DNA of 64,000 nt from PCC-9228 sp964477525 (GCA_964477525.1 CAYZHY010000001.1:1-64000), one strand, 5' to 3'. Numbered from the stretch's first letter, positions 8,596-18,750 are shown. A program made the numbers and translations. Notes: generated by a model from the letters alone, not told the origin.

Positions 8596-11500
8596 TTAAG
8601 ACACCGCCAATTTTTTGGGAACCAAATACATAACCGCCATGGGAAACAATCTCGGCGTGGGTTCGGCAAAACGATCGCGAATAGCAGCGGTTTCCCGTTC
8701 GATTTCCCCTGGAATTTCTTCCCAACGCGATCGCAAACTCCGACGATCCTTATCAAACTGTTCCCGTTCGTTTTGGTTGAATAACTCCAACTGTACCTCA
8801 GCTTCCATAGTTTTCAATTCCTTAGCAATTTGCGCCCGCAAATCTTGTAAAATCGCTGTCAAATCCGACACTTCCTTTTCACAAGTATGTTGCAACGACT
8901 TTTGCAACTGAGCCGTTCGTTCCTCCGCGCGTACCTGCAAACTCCTGCGCAAAGACGCTTCGTACTTCGACCAATGCCGCGCCAAATTATCGCGAACTCC
9001 CTGGGGAACCGGTTCTGACAAAGCTGCATCCAGCAATTTTTGTAGCTGCAAAACATTCACTCGACGGAATCGCATTTCATTGGGATTTTGCAACCAACCA
9101 CCAGCCACAATGACTTCTTCGTGCAGCCGTACCCCATCCCTGCCCAAAACAACCAAACGCCCGTAAGCCACAACCGCCGGCGTATCGTATTCCGAAGGCA
9201 ATAACCGCGCCGTCACCCGATGCAATTTCTGACTTTTATTAGCACTACCCGTGGGCGATCGCACTTCCGAACGCAACAAGCGCAGACACATCTGCACCAA
9301 CTGGTGATTTAAATGCACCAGAACCACATCATCCCTACCCCGAACCAAATCCGGGTCAAAAGCAATCGGACGCATTTCGTGGGTGTGGGGATGTCGCAAT
9401 CCTTCGCTACACTTCGCCCAACTCCCCTGCAACTGTGGCAGATAGTAAGTCCCCTCCCTTTCCGCCGGCTGTAGGGAAGGCTGTTCCGCCAACGCCAACC
9501 CCACTTCTACCACCGACTGAATATTTTCCGGCATCAAGCGCAATTGGCGGCGAGTTTCGCTTAACTGTTCCCGTAACTTCTCAATGCGATCGCGTACCTG
9601 TCGTTCAAACTTTAACAAACGACGCACCGGTTGTGCCTCCCGTTCGGCGCTTTCCGTATCCAAATTCGGGCGTTCTCCCAACATCGCCTCTTCCACCTGG
9701 GAAGCAATCACCGGACCTACCTTGCCCAAATCTTCCCGAATACTGTTTACCTTCAAAGCCGCGCGCATGAGAAATTCCAAATCCCCTTGCAAATCCCCCG
9801 GATGCTTTGCCGTTTTCGCCTGCTGCTGGTATTGCTGCCCCACAAAATGATAAATCGAAACCACATTCGCCTTTTGACCGTGACGGTCGATTCGCCCATT
9901 GCGTTGTTCCATGCGGTTGGGATTCCAAGGAATTTCGTAGTGAATCAGCTGGGAACAGTAATTTTGCAAATCCAAGCCTTCCGCCGCTGCATCCGTCGCC
10001 AACAATATTCTTACTTCCGATACCTCCGGGCTGGCTTGAAAAGCGGCTTTGATGCGTTCTCGGTCTTCCGAACTCATGCCCCCATACAGAGTCATCACTC
10101 GGTTGGATGCGGTGAATCCCGCCGTTGCTAGCTGTTGGAACAGCCATTTTTGCGTGGCGCGGTACTCGGTAAATACAATTGCCCGCTGGGAAGAAGACCA
10201 TTTGCCCTGGGGGCGGATGTGCGTTTCCAACCAGTTTAGGAGTTCCCGGGCTTTGGAATCGGGATTTTTTACAGCTTCCCGCGCCCAGTCTAGCATTTGC
10301 TGCAACAATTCCCATTCGCGATCGCTGGGTGGCTGCCACAGCTGCGACGTAGACACAACGGCATCTTCGGTAACCGCCTCGTAGGTCTCGTCATCGGCAA
10401 ACTCTTCCCACACCGACTCCAACTGCCGCCGCAATACCCCCACTGTTGGTTTTGACATACGGCGATGGGACTTTTGCTGCTTGTTTTGTAAGGATTCCCA
10501 ATGTTGTTCGATGGTGGTCCGAAAAGCCTCGGGCGAAGAAAACAACCGTTTTTTCAGTAATTTCAGCACAAACTTGGTGGCGTACAGTTGGGTAACATCG
10601 TCTTTTGCGCGTTGGCAGCGGGATTGCGTATATTCTTGCAAAGCGCGCGCTACATTTTGTTCGGCTTCGGTATAACTCACGCGAATTGCTTCCAGCTGCC
10701 GCTCGGGAAAACGCGGGGTACCATCCCATTTCGGCGGCAGTTCTTGCTTCAAACGCCGCACCATTACTGTTTGTAATTGATTGCGGTCTGGGTCTACTCC
10801 CCGCGCAAAACGTTGGTTGTCCAACAGTTCCAACAAAGCGGTAAAACTTTCTGGATAGCCGTTGTGGGGCGTAGCTGTGAGAAATAGTTTGTGTTCGCAG
10901 TGGGGGGCAAGCAGGCGAATGGCAGCGGTTCGTTGGGAGTCAATGGCATACCTACCACCTCCCGCTGGTGCAATGTTGTGTGCTTCGTCCACAATCAACA
11001 AATCGAACTTGCGGGGATAAGAAGGTTCCCCAGTTGCCGGTAGCACTTCCCGCAGCCAGCGCAAAGGGCGATCGCGCTTGATAAAATCAATGGAGGTAAT
11101 CAAACGTGGAAAGTGGGTCCAAGGATTGACGTGTAATCCCCGCTTCCGGCGCAAATCCCGCATTAAATCGCTATTGACGATGCGAAAATCCAGCCCGAAT
11201 TTATCCCGCATTTGCTCGTACCACTGCACTTGCAGCGATGACGGGCAAACAATCAACACGCGCCGCACCCGCTGTCGTAAAATGAGTTCTTGAGCAACCA
11301 AACCCGCCTCGATGGTTTTGCCCAATCCTACATCGTCGGCAATTAGCAAGTTCGCCCGGGGCATTTGAATCGCCCGCACCACCGGGTCGAGTTGGTAATC
11401 TTCCAGGTCAATACCGCTGCGAAATGGCGCGTTGACGTTACGCACATCAGCATGGGAGGCAGTCCCCCAACGCACGGCATCGATAAAGGTATCGAGTTTT

Positions 11501-11766
11501 TCTGGTTCGTCAAAGCCTTCTGGCGCTGGTAGTTCCAAACGATCGCACGTAGTAGCGCCCGGTTCTAGCTCCCAAATAACTTGAATCTCTTCTCCCAACC
11601 CATCATCTTCAATGGAAGACAAGGTAACCAAATGCTGGGTAGTTTCCCCAGAACCACCTGTGGCTGTGGGGAATTTCGCTGGGATAACCTCGGTCACCAC
11701 AAAGCGTTGCTGGCGAACGATCGCTAGCTGTCCTAGTTGTGGAAGGGAGGCATGGGCGGTTGTCAT
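8596..11766 (-). CDS. SNF2-type DEAD/DEAH helicase, DISARM DrmD-like
   Basis: 1056 aa. Order of parts: N-terminal domain 1-125, helicase motif I DDVGLGKT at 144-151, DEAH at 260-263, TATP (motif III) at 297-300, C-terminal helicase lobe with ATDAAAEGLDLQ (590-601) and motif VI QRNGRIDRHGQ at 621-631, then a long charged coiled-coil-rich C-terminus (about 690-1040). This is an SF2/SNF2 translocase of the kind called DrmD in class 1 DISARM, which acts with a methylase against phage DNA. The ATG at 11766 is the clear start. It converges on the PIN gene across 211 bp. DISARM proper also needs DrmA, DrmB and DrmC, which are absent here, so the family name is a resemblance, not a complete system. 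Confidence 0.8.
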   Translation of the reverse strand: MTTAHASLPQLGQLAIVRQQRFVVTEVIPAKFPTATGGSGETTQHLVTLSSIEDDGLGEEIQVIWELEPGATTCDRLELPAPEGFDEPEKLDTFIDAVRWGTASHADVRNVNAPFRSGIDLEDYQLDPVVRAIQMPRANLLIADDVGLGKTIEAGLVAQELILRQRVRRVLIVCPSSLQVQWYEQMRDKFGLDFRIVNSDLMRDLRRKRGLHVNPWTHFPRLITSIDFIKRDRPLRWLREVLPATGEPSYPRKFDLLIVDEAHNIAPAGGGRYAIDSQRTAAIRLLAPHCEHKLFLTATPHNGYPESFTALLELLDNQRFARGVDPDRNQLQTVMVRRLKQELPPKWDGTPRFPERQLEAIRVSYTEAEQNVARALQEYTQSRCQRAKDDVTQLYATKFVLKLLKKRLFSSPEAFRTTIEQHWESLQNKQQKSHRRMSKPTVGVLRRQLESVWEEFADDETYEAVTEDAVVSTSQLWQPPSDREWELLQQMLDWAREAVKNPDSKARELLNWLETHIRPQGKWSSSQRAIVFTEYRATQKWLFQQLATAGFTASNRVMTLYGGMSSEDRERIKAAFQASPEVSEVRILLATDAAAEGLDLQNYCSQLIHYEIPWNPNRMEQRNGRIDRHGQKANVVSIYHFVGQQYQQQAKTAKHPGDLQGDLEFLMRAALKVNSIREDLGKVGPVIASQVEEAMLGERPNLDTESAEREAQPVRRLLKFERQVRDRIEKLREQLSETRRQLRLMPENIQSVVEVGLALAEQPSLQPAEREGTYYLPQLQGSWAKCSEGLRHPHTHEMRPIAFDPDLVRGRDDVVLVHLNHQLVQMCLRLLRSEVRSPTGSANKSQKLHRVTARLLPSEYDTPAVVAYGRLVVLGRDGVRLHEEVIVAGGWLQNPNEMRFRRVNVLQLQKLLDAALSEPVPQGVRDNLARHWSKYEASLRRSLQVRAEERTAQLQKSLQHTCEKEVSDLTAILQDLRAQIAKELKTMEAEVQLELFNQNEREQFDKDRRSLRSRWEEIPGEIERETAAIRDRFAEPTPRLFPMAVMYLVPKKLAVS

Positions 11767-11933
11767 GAAGGGAAAAGCGATCGCGACGGTCTAGAAAAAC
11801 CACAATACAGGTATTATACCAACAATAGGACCGGAAACTACTCCCCATCTTGGCACATTTTACAATCTTGGTGGTACACTCGCATTGTACTTTTCTATTT
11901 TCTGAAAACCCAATTTTAGGGTCAAAGTTCGCT

Positions 11934-13160
11934 ATGGAAGCCACCGAACTGCCAAATATTTTTGTTTTAGGGATATTTTTAATGTTCGGCGGCAGTGCTT
12001 ATGCGATCGCTCGCGTTTTGAAACTGCCGCGGGTTACATTGCTCGTCATTTCGGGGTTAATCGTCGGTCCTTCCGTACTCAACCTCGTTCCCGACGAAAT
12101 CGTAGAACTGTTCCCCATCATGTCCTACATTGCCCTGTCAATGGTAGCCTTTCGATTGGGAGAAGCGTTCATCGATTTTGACTTCCTCAAGAAAGGATTT
12201 CCTGTCTTTGCCATCTCCCTAAGCAAAGCTATCCTCGCTTCCGCCTTGGTATTTGGTGCTGCCTATTTTCTGCGTGGAGATATTGTATTTGCTCTATTGC
12301 TAGCTGGATTAGCCCCAGCCTCCGCGCCAGCAGCCATTTTGGATGTCATTAGCGAAACCAAATCTAAAGGCAAGCTAACCAATACCATCGTCAGCGTATT
12401 GGCTTTTGATAATATCTTGGGAGTTATCCTTTTCAGCGTTTTGTTAGTAGTTGCGGAAACCATTGCCGGGAAAGGAGAACCCTCTCAAGAAATTCTGGGC
12501 GGTCTTTGGGAAATTGGCGGAGCCTTTATCCTGGGCATTTCCATTGGCTGGATTATGGCACGACTGGTGGGTCGTCTGGAAAAGGGCAAACCCAGCCTTT
12601 TAGAAATTACAGGATTTCTCTTTCTCTGCGCTGGCCTGGCCTATCAGCTCAAAATTTCTTATCTACTTGCCTGCATTGTGCTTGGTGCTACCGTTGCGAA
12701 AAACCGCGCCCAACCCAAACAAAATATTTTCCTAACTGTCGAAGATGTTAGCGAACCGTTTTTGGTCATTTTCTTCCTATTGGCAGGATGCGAACTAGAT
12801 CTTTCCGCACTGCAAAGTTTGGGCGTCATTGGTATTTTATATGTTTTAGCTCGTTGTTTGGGATTTGTTGTGGGTGGTAGCTTGGCTGCCCGTCTGGTAA
12901 ACGCAGAACCCGTGGTGCGCCAAAATATTGGTTGGAGTTTATTTCCACAAGCCGGTATTGCTTTGGGTTTGGCTGTCATTACCTTGGAATATTTCCCGCA
13001 ACTAGGACAACTTTTGGTTTCAGTGATTGTGAGTACCACCATGGTATTTGAATTGTTTGGTCCTGCGGTGACGAGATGGCGCTTGTACAAAGCTCAAGAA
13101 CCTCAAGAAGCCGCTACCGCACAATCTGGTGATTTGGCCTTCGTACAAAAGAGCAAATAG
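11934..13160 (+). CDS. cation:proton antiporter (CPA family, Na+/H+ exchanger-like)
   Basis: 408 aa, an integral membrane protein with about 12 hydrophobic segments from the N-terminus to residue 385 and a short polar tail. Segments such as PRVTLLVISGLIVGPSVLNL and the Gly/Pro-rich helices with intramembrane acidic residues fit the KefB/NhaP-type exchanger fold, which swaps Na+ or K+ for H+ across the membrane. The frame is open from 11850, but the ATG at 11934 places the first membrane helix properly, so I chose it. It stands alone, divergent from the helicase gene, and is probably not part of the defence island. Confidence 0.8.
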   Translation: MEATELPNIFVLGIFLMFGGSAYAIARVLKLPRVTLLVISGLIVGPSVLNLVPDEIVELFPIMSYIALSMVAFRLGEAFIDFDFLKKGFPVFAISLSKAILASALVFGAAYFLRGDIVFALLLAGLAPASAPAAILDVISETKSKGKLTNTIVSVLAFDNILGVILFSVLLVVAETIAGKGEPSQEILGGLWEIGGAFILGISIGWIMARLVGRLEKGKPSLLEITGFLFLCAGLAYQLKISYLLACIVLGATVAKNRAQPKQNIFLTVEDVSEPFLVIFFLLAGCELDLSALQSLGVIGILYVLARCLGFVVGGSLAARLVNAEPVVRQNIGWSLFPQAGIALGLAVITLEYFPQLGQLLVSVIVSTTMVFELFGPAVTRWRLYKAQEPQEAATAQSGDLAFVQKSK

Positions 13161-13169
13161 CGTTTTTGT

Positions 13170-13206
13170 GGTTTCCGGAACCTTTACCTAGCCAGGGCCG
13201 GAAACC
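13170..13206. terminator. inverted repeat after the antiporter gene
   Basis: GGTTTCCGG (13170-13178) pairs perfectly with CCGGAAACC (13198-13206) around a 19-base loop, ten bases after the antiporter stop. There is no T-run after it, so a terminator or mRNA-stabilising stem-loop is possible but not certain. The rest of the gap to 13441 holds nothing I recognise. Confidence 0.4.
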
Positions 13207-13441
13207 CCACCAAACAATTTCTCTGTAGCGAGATAAAATAGGGCATATAATCAAGGAAATTCCCAACTGGTACGGATAGCCAAAGTTCTATCTTTTGGTT
13301 GCTTCCACCTATCGAACGTTTTTGGTTTCGAGCCTCTAAGGCAAGCGAAACTAGCAAGCGTTTTGCCGATGTCGGGGATGAAATTCGGCATAATATGGAA
13401 TTGTGGCACGAAACTTGTTGTAAGCGAGATGGTTAAGACCC

Positions 13442-14074
13442 ATGGCTATTAAACTAACAACTGGACAAAGAATTACGCTGAGAAAAGAAGCGCCTGGTCT
13501 AACGGCACTTTTGTGCGGTTTGGGCTGGGAAATTACTAAAGGTCGCGGCCTGAAAAAGTTCTTTCAGTCGGACTTCGACCTAGATAGTGCTGTTTTGTGT
13601 CTGGATGAAAATGGAAAAATACAAAAAAGCAGCGATGTTATTTATTATGGCAATATGAAACATCCTTCCGGCTCTATTTCTCATTTAGGAGATAATCAAA
13701 CCGGACAGCTCATTCAAGATGAAGACGAGGACGAAGACGAAGAAGAATACAAGCAAGATAAGGAACAGATTCTTGTTACTTTGCCCAAAATTCCCAGTCG
13801 GGTTGCTAAGTTGGTTTTTGTGGTGACGATTTACGAATCCTACCCTCGGCGGCAAAATTTGGGGCAAGTTTGCAATGCTTACGTGCGTTTAGTGGATTTG
13901 GAACACGAACATGAAATTGCTTGCTACGACCTTTCCGATCGTGCCTATCAAGACAAAACCGGCGTGATTTTGGCAGAGGTGTGCCGTCGAGATGGCAAAT
14001 GGCAGGTTGAGGCTATTGGTGAAGGGGTAAAAGTAGCTAGCTTGCAGGAATTGGTAGAGCAACGATATTCTTAA
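13442..14074 (+). CDS. TerD-family (tellurium/stress response) protein
   Basis: 210 aa. It begins with LTTGQRITLRKEAPGLTALL and carries the DFDLDSAVLCLDENGKI segment typical of TerD/TerZ/CABP1 proteins, calcium-binding beta-sandwich proteins linked to tellurite and general stress resistance. The C-terminal half keeps the CYDLSD and RRDGKWQVEAIGEG motifs. An acidic insert near residues 95-107 (DEDEDEDEEEYKQDK) replaces the usual short loop. It is a single gene; no other ter genes are nearby. The biochemical role of TerD is not settled. Confidence 0.85.
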   Translation: MAIKLTTGQRITLRKEAPGLTALLCGLGWEITKGRGLKKFFQSDFDLDSAVLCLDENGKIQKSSDVIYYGNMKHPSGSISHLGDNQTGQLIQDEDEDEDEEEYKQDKEQILVTLPKIPSRVAKLVFVVTIYESYPRRQNLGQVCNAYVRLVDLEHEHEIACYDLSDRAYQDKTGVILAEVCRRDGKWQVEAIGEGVKVASLQELVEQRYS

Positions 14075-14092
14075 TTGTTCTGGTTGCTAGCC

Positions 14093-14701
14093 TTATAAGT
14101 CTAACAAGCCTTCTGGCGGTAAAATTTCGATGCGATCGCTTTCTAAATTGACTATGGGCACGATTTCTTCCACAAATGGAACGAATAGTGGGCGCGGCGA
14201 TCGCTTTTTCTTGGATTCTGATGCAGTATCGTTTTTTTCGGAGGCAGGTTGAATGACCAACAAATCGTTGCCAGCCACCATGGTATCCACCACTTGACCG
14301 ATATAAGCCTGGGTTTGCTGGTGGTACACCGACAAGCCAATTAAATCCATGACGTGGTATTCCCCCGGTTCCAGTTGGGGGCGATCGCTAGCTGGCACCA
14401 AAAGACGGCAGCCACGCCAAGCTTCCGCCTGTTCGCGATCGCGAATCCCTTCTAACTGTACGATGTAAAGGGATTTCCCCGGATGGTAGCGCCCCCGCAA
14501 CAGTTGAATCGGTTGGGGATTGCTATCGGCAGAACGTCGCCACCAGCGAGTTCCAGGTTCCAAAAACCGTTCCGGAAAATCGGAATCCGGTACCACCCGA
14601 ACCTCTCCTTTAACCCCTTGAGGGGCGACAATTTTGCCAATTTCCAACCATTCGGTATCGGAACTAGCAGAAAAAGTCGTATCTGGCGATGGGTTCGTCA
14701 T
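14093..14701 (-). CDS. rimM: ribosome maturation factor RimM
   Basis: 202 aa. The N-terminal RimM domain starts at WLEIGKIVAPQGVKGEVRV (18-36) with the usual FPERF segment. The C-terminal PRC-barrel shows EYHVMDLIGL, DTMVAGNDLLVI and VPFVEEIVPIV. RimM binds ribosomal protein S19 and assists 16S rRNA processing and 30S head assembly. A slightly longer Ser/Thr-rich N-terminus and a Lys-rich insert near residue 165 are the only deviations. It begins six bases after the aminotransferase stop and is probably co-transcribed with it. Confidence 0.93.
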   Translation of the reverse strand: MTNPSPDTTFSASSDTEWLEIGKIVAPQGVKGEVRVVPDSDFPERFLEPGTRWWRRSADSNPQPIQLLRGRYHPGKSLYIVQLEGIRDREQAEAWRGCRLLVPASDRPQLEPGEYHVMDLIGLSVYHQQTQAYIGQVVDTMVAGNDLLVIQPASEKNDTASESKKKRSPRPLFVPFVEEIVPIVNLESDRIEILPPEGLLDL

Positions 14702-14707
14702 AATTCT

Positions 14708-15997
14708 TTATTTTTGGGCATGAACGCGGTCGGTGACTTCTGCCAAACGTTTCATAGCCGTTTCGATTTCCTCCGGTGTTGCCGTGAGGCTAATGCGAAT
14801 GCACTGTTTGGTATGCTGCCACTCGGTTTTTAGACCGGGGAAAAACGGACTGCCGGGAACCACAATCACCCCGGCTTTTTTGATTTCTTGATAAAATTCC
14901 CAATCGCTAATGGGCAACTCTGGGAACCACAACCAAGCGAAAATGCCTCCTTCAGTGCGGTGCAGCATCCAAGGCACTTCGGGCATGTGCCGGTCTAAAG
15001 TAGCTTCTAAAATTTCTAATTTGTGTTTGTAGTGGGGTTGAATGGCATTTTCCGAAATTTCTGCCAAGGCCCCAGATTCGATCGCCCTAGCCGCGATCGC
15101 TTGCCCGTAGCGCGGGGAGTGAATGCACAGATTGGTTTGGAACGATTCCAAAGGTTGGATTGCCTGTTCGTCGCCAATGGCAATGCCAACCCGTTCCCCA
15201 GGCAAGCCAGCTTTAGACAAACTCATGCAGTGCAGAAGATTTTCCCCAAAGACCGGCGTCATTTCTGTAAAGTTCAACGCCGGAAATGGCGTTCCATAAG
15301 CAGAATCTACCAAAACTGGAATGTTATAGGGAGCAGCCAGAGAGGCAATTTTGCGAACTTCTGCGTCACTGAGAACGTTGCCAGTGGGATTGCAAGGGCG
15401 GGAGAAAATAACGCAGCCAGTGCGTTCGTCAATTTCCACCTGGCTGAAATCGGGGCGATATTTAAACCGATGCGCTTGCTTGTCTTCTTCAATGGTGGGT
15501 CTGTAAGCAACCAGGGTTTCCTTGTGCAACGCCGTGCCCCCGTAGCCCGTATAATCGGGACTTAAAGGCAGGACCACCTTTTTCAGGAACGTTTCTCCGT
15601 CTGAGGTGGAAGTATACCCGCCAAAAGCATTGGCAGCATAGAAATACAAAGACTGACTGCCCGGGGTAATGAGAACGTTGCGATCGCTTAAATTTAACCC
15701 GTAGCGGCGGTTAAAATCCTTCACAACCGCATCGATCAGCGGCGCGTATCCCTGGGAAGACCCGTAGCGACAAACCACTTCCCCATATTCGGAACTGGCA
15801 AGCAAATCGGCGGTACAATCGCGCCAAAGTTGCTCGACCTCTGGCAAAATCACTGGATTCCCAGCGCTTAAATTCAAGAAATTCTTGCCCTCCCCAGAGC
15901 GCAAGGTTTCGATAATGTCCTTCATGATGGCCCGCACCCCGGTCAGGTGGGACATTTGTTCTCCGATTTGGCTCAGCGCTGGATTCACGGCAAACAC
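14708..15997 (-). CDS. avtA: valine-pyruvate aminotransferase (class I/II, PLP)
   Basis: 429 aa, the usual length of cyanobacterial proteins named valine-pyruvate transaminase, which interconvert valine or alanine and their keto acids. Fold-type I features: GSSQGYAPL near 80, NPTGN at about 209-213, and the PLP-binding Lys in SLSKAGLPGERVG at about 260. The frame begins with GTG at 15997; a GTG three codons later is equally possible. RimM follows after six bases. Substrate specificity is by family and could be another neutral amino acid. Confidence 0.8.
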   Translation of the reverse strand: MFAVNPALSQIGEQMSHLTGVRAIMKDIIETLRSGEGKNFLNLSAGNPVILPEVEQLWRDCTADLLASSEYGEVVCRYGSSQGYAPLIDAVVKDFNRRYGLNLSDRNVLITPGSQSLYFYAANAFGGYTSTSDGETFLKKVVLPLSPDYTGYGGTALHKETLVAYRPTIEEDKQAHRFKYRPDFSQVEIDERTGCVIFSRPCNPTGNVLSDAEVRKIASLAAPYNIPVLVDSAYGTPFPALNFTEMTPVFGENLLHCMSLSKAGLPGERVGIAIGDEQAIQPLESFQTNLCIHSPRYGQAIAARAIESGALAEISENAIQPHYKHKLEILEATLDRHMPEVPWMLHRTEGGIFAWLWFPELPISDWEFYQEIKKAGVIVVPGSPFFPGLKTEWQHTKQCIRISLTATPEEIETAMKRLAEVTDRVHAQK

Positions 15998-16543
15998 AAC
16001 TTACAATTACTGGTTTCGCCTAGCAGTAGGATCGGTGGAAAACTCCGCAAGGAATTTCCTTGTCCCTATCGTAACCACTATCCACTGGAATGGGAGTAGC
16101 GATCGATACTTTTTCCATGCTAGAGGATTTGTACGATGATGCCTATGGCATCGGATCGACGTTACTTGCTCAATCGTAGGAAAAAGCGTCCAGAATATCA
16201 AGCGCCAAATCTAAAGAAATTTACGATGCCAGCACCGAAAGTAGCGTATTTGGCGATCGAGTAACCACAAACACCGCATACACAACCAACACGGTCCGAT
16301 TGGCAGCCACCTCTGGACGCTACCAATTGTTGTAGGCGGCTATATTCGGAGTACTTGTCCAATATACAACGCCAAACCATCCCTGTAGGTTGTTGCCTGT
16401 CGGTTGCAGTTGTTCTATTTAGCTGCAACCATTTGGGCGATCGAGCCTCCCTTGCCAGAGAATGGGCAAAGCAGCGAGAGAGAAGAAACTGGCCTACCCA
16501 TACCTACCCTATCCCTACCTAAAGTCATTTGGAACAAACAGCT
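15998..16543. other. intergenic region upstream of the phosphorylase
   Basis: No gene is supported here. Just ahead of the phosphorylase there is a run of CCTACC-type units (16492-16520), a short C-rich direct-repeat tract in the leader. Open frames on the minus strand lack coding character. Confidence 0.5.
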
Positions 16544-18742
16544 ATGAATCCCGTAGAAACTCTGCGAAAACAACTTCCTTTATCAATTCAACGACTTGCA
16601 GATTTAGCATACAACTACTGGTGGAGTTGGACCAGCGATCGCCTTTCTCTGTTTCGAGATATTTATCCGGAGGTCTGGGAAGCTACCAACCGCAACCCAG
16701 TAGCCGTTTTAAAGTCCGTCGATCCCGTTCGACTCAGCCAACTGGCTAGCGACCCCATTTACATCCAACGGGTGAAACACATGGCGGACAAATTTGACCG
16801 CTACATGGAAGCAAAAGATACCTGGGCCTCGCGCGTTGCCCCTCCTATAACCCGCGATCGCCCCATTGCTTACTTTTCTGCGGAATTTGGCATCCACGAA
16901 TCCTTACCCATCTACGCCGGGGGCTTGGGCATTTTAGCCGGCGACCACCTCAAATCTGCTTCTGATTTGGGCTTACCTATGGTGGGCATCGGGTTGCTGT
17001 ATCGCCAGGGATACTTTCACCAACGCCTCAACCGTAACGGATGGCAAGAAGATTACTATCTTGACAACAACTTTGAAGAAATGCCCCTACAGTTGATGGT
17101 GGATGGCAACGGCGATCCCATCACCGTTACCCTGTTCATTCGCGAACGCCCGGTCAACATTCAAATCTGGAAAACCATGGTGGGTCGTACCGTTTTATAC
17201 CTACTAGATACCGATCGCGAAGACAACGATCCTATCGACCGCTGGCTGACCGGACATTTGTACGGCGGCAACCAAGATACCCGCATTGCCCAAGAAATAC
17301 TGCTGGGCATTGGTGGGGTACGTGCTTTGAAAGCCTTGGGCATCCAACCCAGCCTCTACCACCTCAACGAAGGGCATGCGGCTTTTTGTACCTTGGAAAT
17401 TGCCCGAGAGCAAATGCAGCAAACCGGGCGTAGCTTTTATGAAGTAGAATCGGACGTACGTTCGCACTGCGTGTTTACCACTCATACCCCCGTTCCTGCC
17501 GGTCACGATGCATTTACGGCTGACTTGATGGATTCGTCTTTTGCCGAATATTGGCAACAATTGGGACTAACCCGCAAGCAATTCCTCACCCTGGGGGCAC
17601 GTCGATTGGGCGATCCCTGGGAAGCCTTTAACATGACGGTTTTGGCTTTGCGCATGTGTCGCAGCGCCAATGGGGTTTCCCGCCTGCATGGCCAAGTATC
17701 CCGGCAAATGTGGCAAATCCTGTATCCCGATTGCGAAGAAGACGACGTACCCATCGGACATATTACCAACGGCGTGCACGTGCGTAGCTGGACAGCCCCG
17801 TTGATGGCGGATTTGTACAATCAATATTTAGGGGAAGATTGGTCCGATCGCGTCAGCGATTCGCAAGTTTGGTCCCATATCGATCGCATTCCCGATGGCG
17901 AACTGTGGTGGCGGCATCAAATCTTGAAAAATCGTTTGGTGAATCACGCCCGTTCCCAAGCCAAAAAAGCCCGGCAAAACCGTGGCTGCGATCGCTCGGA
18001 AATCGAAGCCTGCGATCGCTTGTTAGATCCGGATGCCCTCACCATTGGCTTTGCCCGTCGCTTTAGTCTGTACAAACGCGCTTACTTGCTGCTACAAAAC
18101 CCCGACCGGATGGTGCGGATTTTAGCCAACTCCGAACGACCGGTGCAGTTGGTGTTTGCCGGCAAAGCCCATCCCGCCGACGAACAGGGCAAACGGGTAT
18201 TGCAGCGGTTGTTTGAATGGCGAGAAAAACATCCAGAAATCAAAAACCGGGTGGCCTTTTTGGAAGATTACGACATTCACACCGCCCAGAAATTGGTACA
18301 AGGAGTGGATGTGTGGTTGAATACGCCCCGTCGCCCTCTAGAAGCCTCCGGAACCAGCGGGCAAAAAGTTTGCCTCAACGGCGGTATTAATTTCAGTATC
18401 CTCGACGGTTGGTGGTGCGAAGGATATCAAGAATCCCCCAACGGCCAAGGCATCAACGGTTGGGCTATTGGTGAAGATGTCTGTGCCGAAGACCAAAACC
18501 GCCAAGACCGTTTGGATGCAGAGTCGCTGTACCATTTGCTAGAATCGGAAATTGTGCCCTTGTACTACGATCGCGATCGCACGGGTCTGTCGCCCGGTTG
18601 GTGTGCCATGATGAAAGCCTCCATCAAAACCAATGTCCCGGTGTTCAATACCGATCGCATGATTGCCGAATACGTGGCTAAAATATATGCCCCAGGGGCC
18701 AAAGTAACGGCAGAACCCATTTTTGCTGACGCGATCGCCTAG
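16544..18742 (+). CDS. glgP: alpha-glucan phosphorylase (GT35, DUF3417 type)
   Basis: 732 aa. The N-terminal DUF3417 domain carries LADLAYNYWWSW; the phosphorylase body shows YFSAEFGIHESLPIYAGGLG (about 102-121), the EGHAAF motif and the PLP site EASGTSGQKVCLNGG, in which the Lys forms the Schiff base, then DGWW. It releases glucose 1-phosphate from glycogen or maltodextrin. This is the shorter form of about 700 aa rather than the 840-aa GlgP/MalP form. ATG at 16544 agrees with the family; a TTG five codons earlier is less likely. Together with glgC downstream it makes a glycogen-metabolism neighbourhood. Confidence 0.9.
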   Translation: MNPVETLRKQLPLSIQRLADLAYNYWWSWTSDRLSLFRDIYPEVWEATNRNPVAVLKSVDPVRLSQLASDPIYIQRVKHMADKFDRYMEAKDTWASRVAPPITRDRPIAYFSAEFGIHESLPIYAGGLGILAGDHLKSASDLGLPMVGIGLLYRQGYFHQRLNRNGWQEDYYLDNNFEEMPLQLMVDGNGDPITVTLFIRERPVNIQIWKTMVGRTVLYLLDTDREDNDPIDRWLTGHLYGGNQDTRIAQEILLGIGGVRALKALGIQPSLYHLNEGHAAFCTLEIAREQMQQTGRSFYEVESDVRSHCVFTTHTPVPAGHDAFTADLMDSSFAEYWQQLGLTRKQFLTLGARRLGDPWEAFNMTVLALRMCRSANGVSRLHGQVSRQMWQILYPDCEEDDVPIGHITNGVHVRSWTAPLMADLYNQYLGEDWSDRVSDSQVWSHIDRIPDGELWWRHQILKNRLVNHARSQAKKARQNRGCDRSEIEACDRLLDPDALTIGFARRFSLYKRAYLLLQNPDRMVRILANSERPVQLVFAGKAHPADEQGKRVLQRLFEWREKHPEIKNRVAFLEDYDIHTAQKLVQGVDVWLNTPRRPLEASGTSGQKVCLNGGINFSILDGWWCEGYQESPNGQGINGWAIGEDVCAEDQNRQDRLDAESLYHLLESEIVPLYYDRDRTGLSPGWCAMMKASIKTNVPVFNTDRMIAEYVAKIYAPGAKVTAEPIFADAIA

Positions 18743-18750
18743 TGGTGCTT

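Noticed and set aside
2275..11766. Calling the island a complete DISARM or BREX system
   Set aside because: Only methylase-like and DrmD-like genes are present. No DUF1998 proteins, phospholipase D protein, PglZ or BrxC-type ATPase occur in the window.
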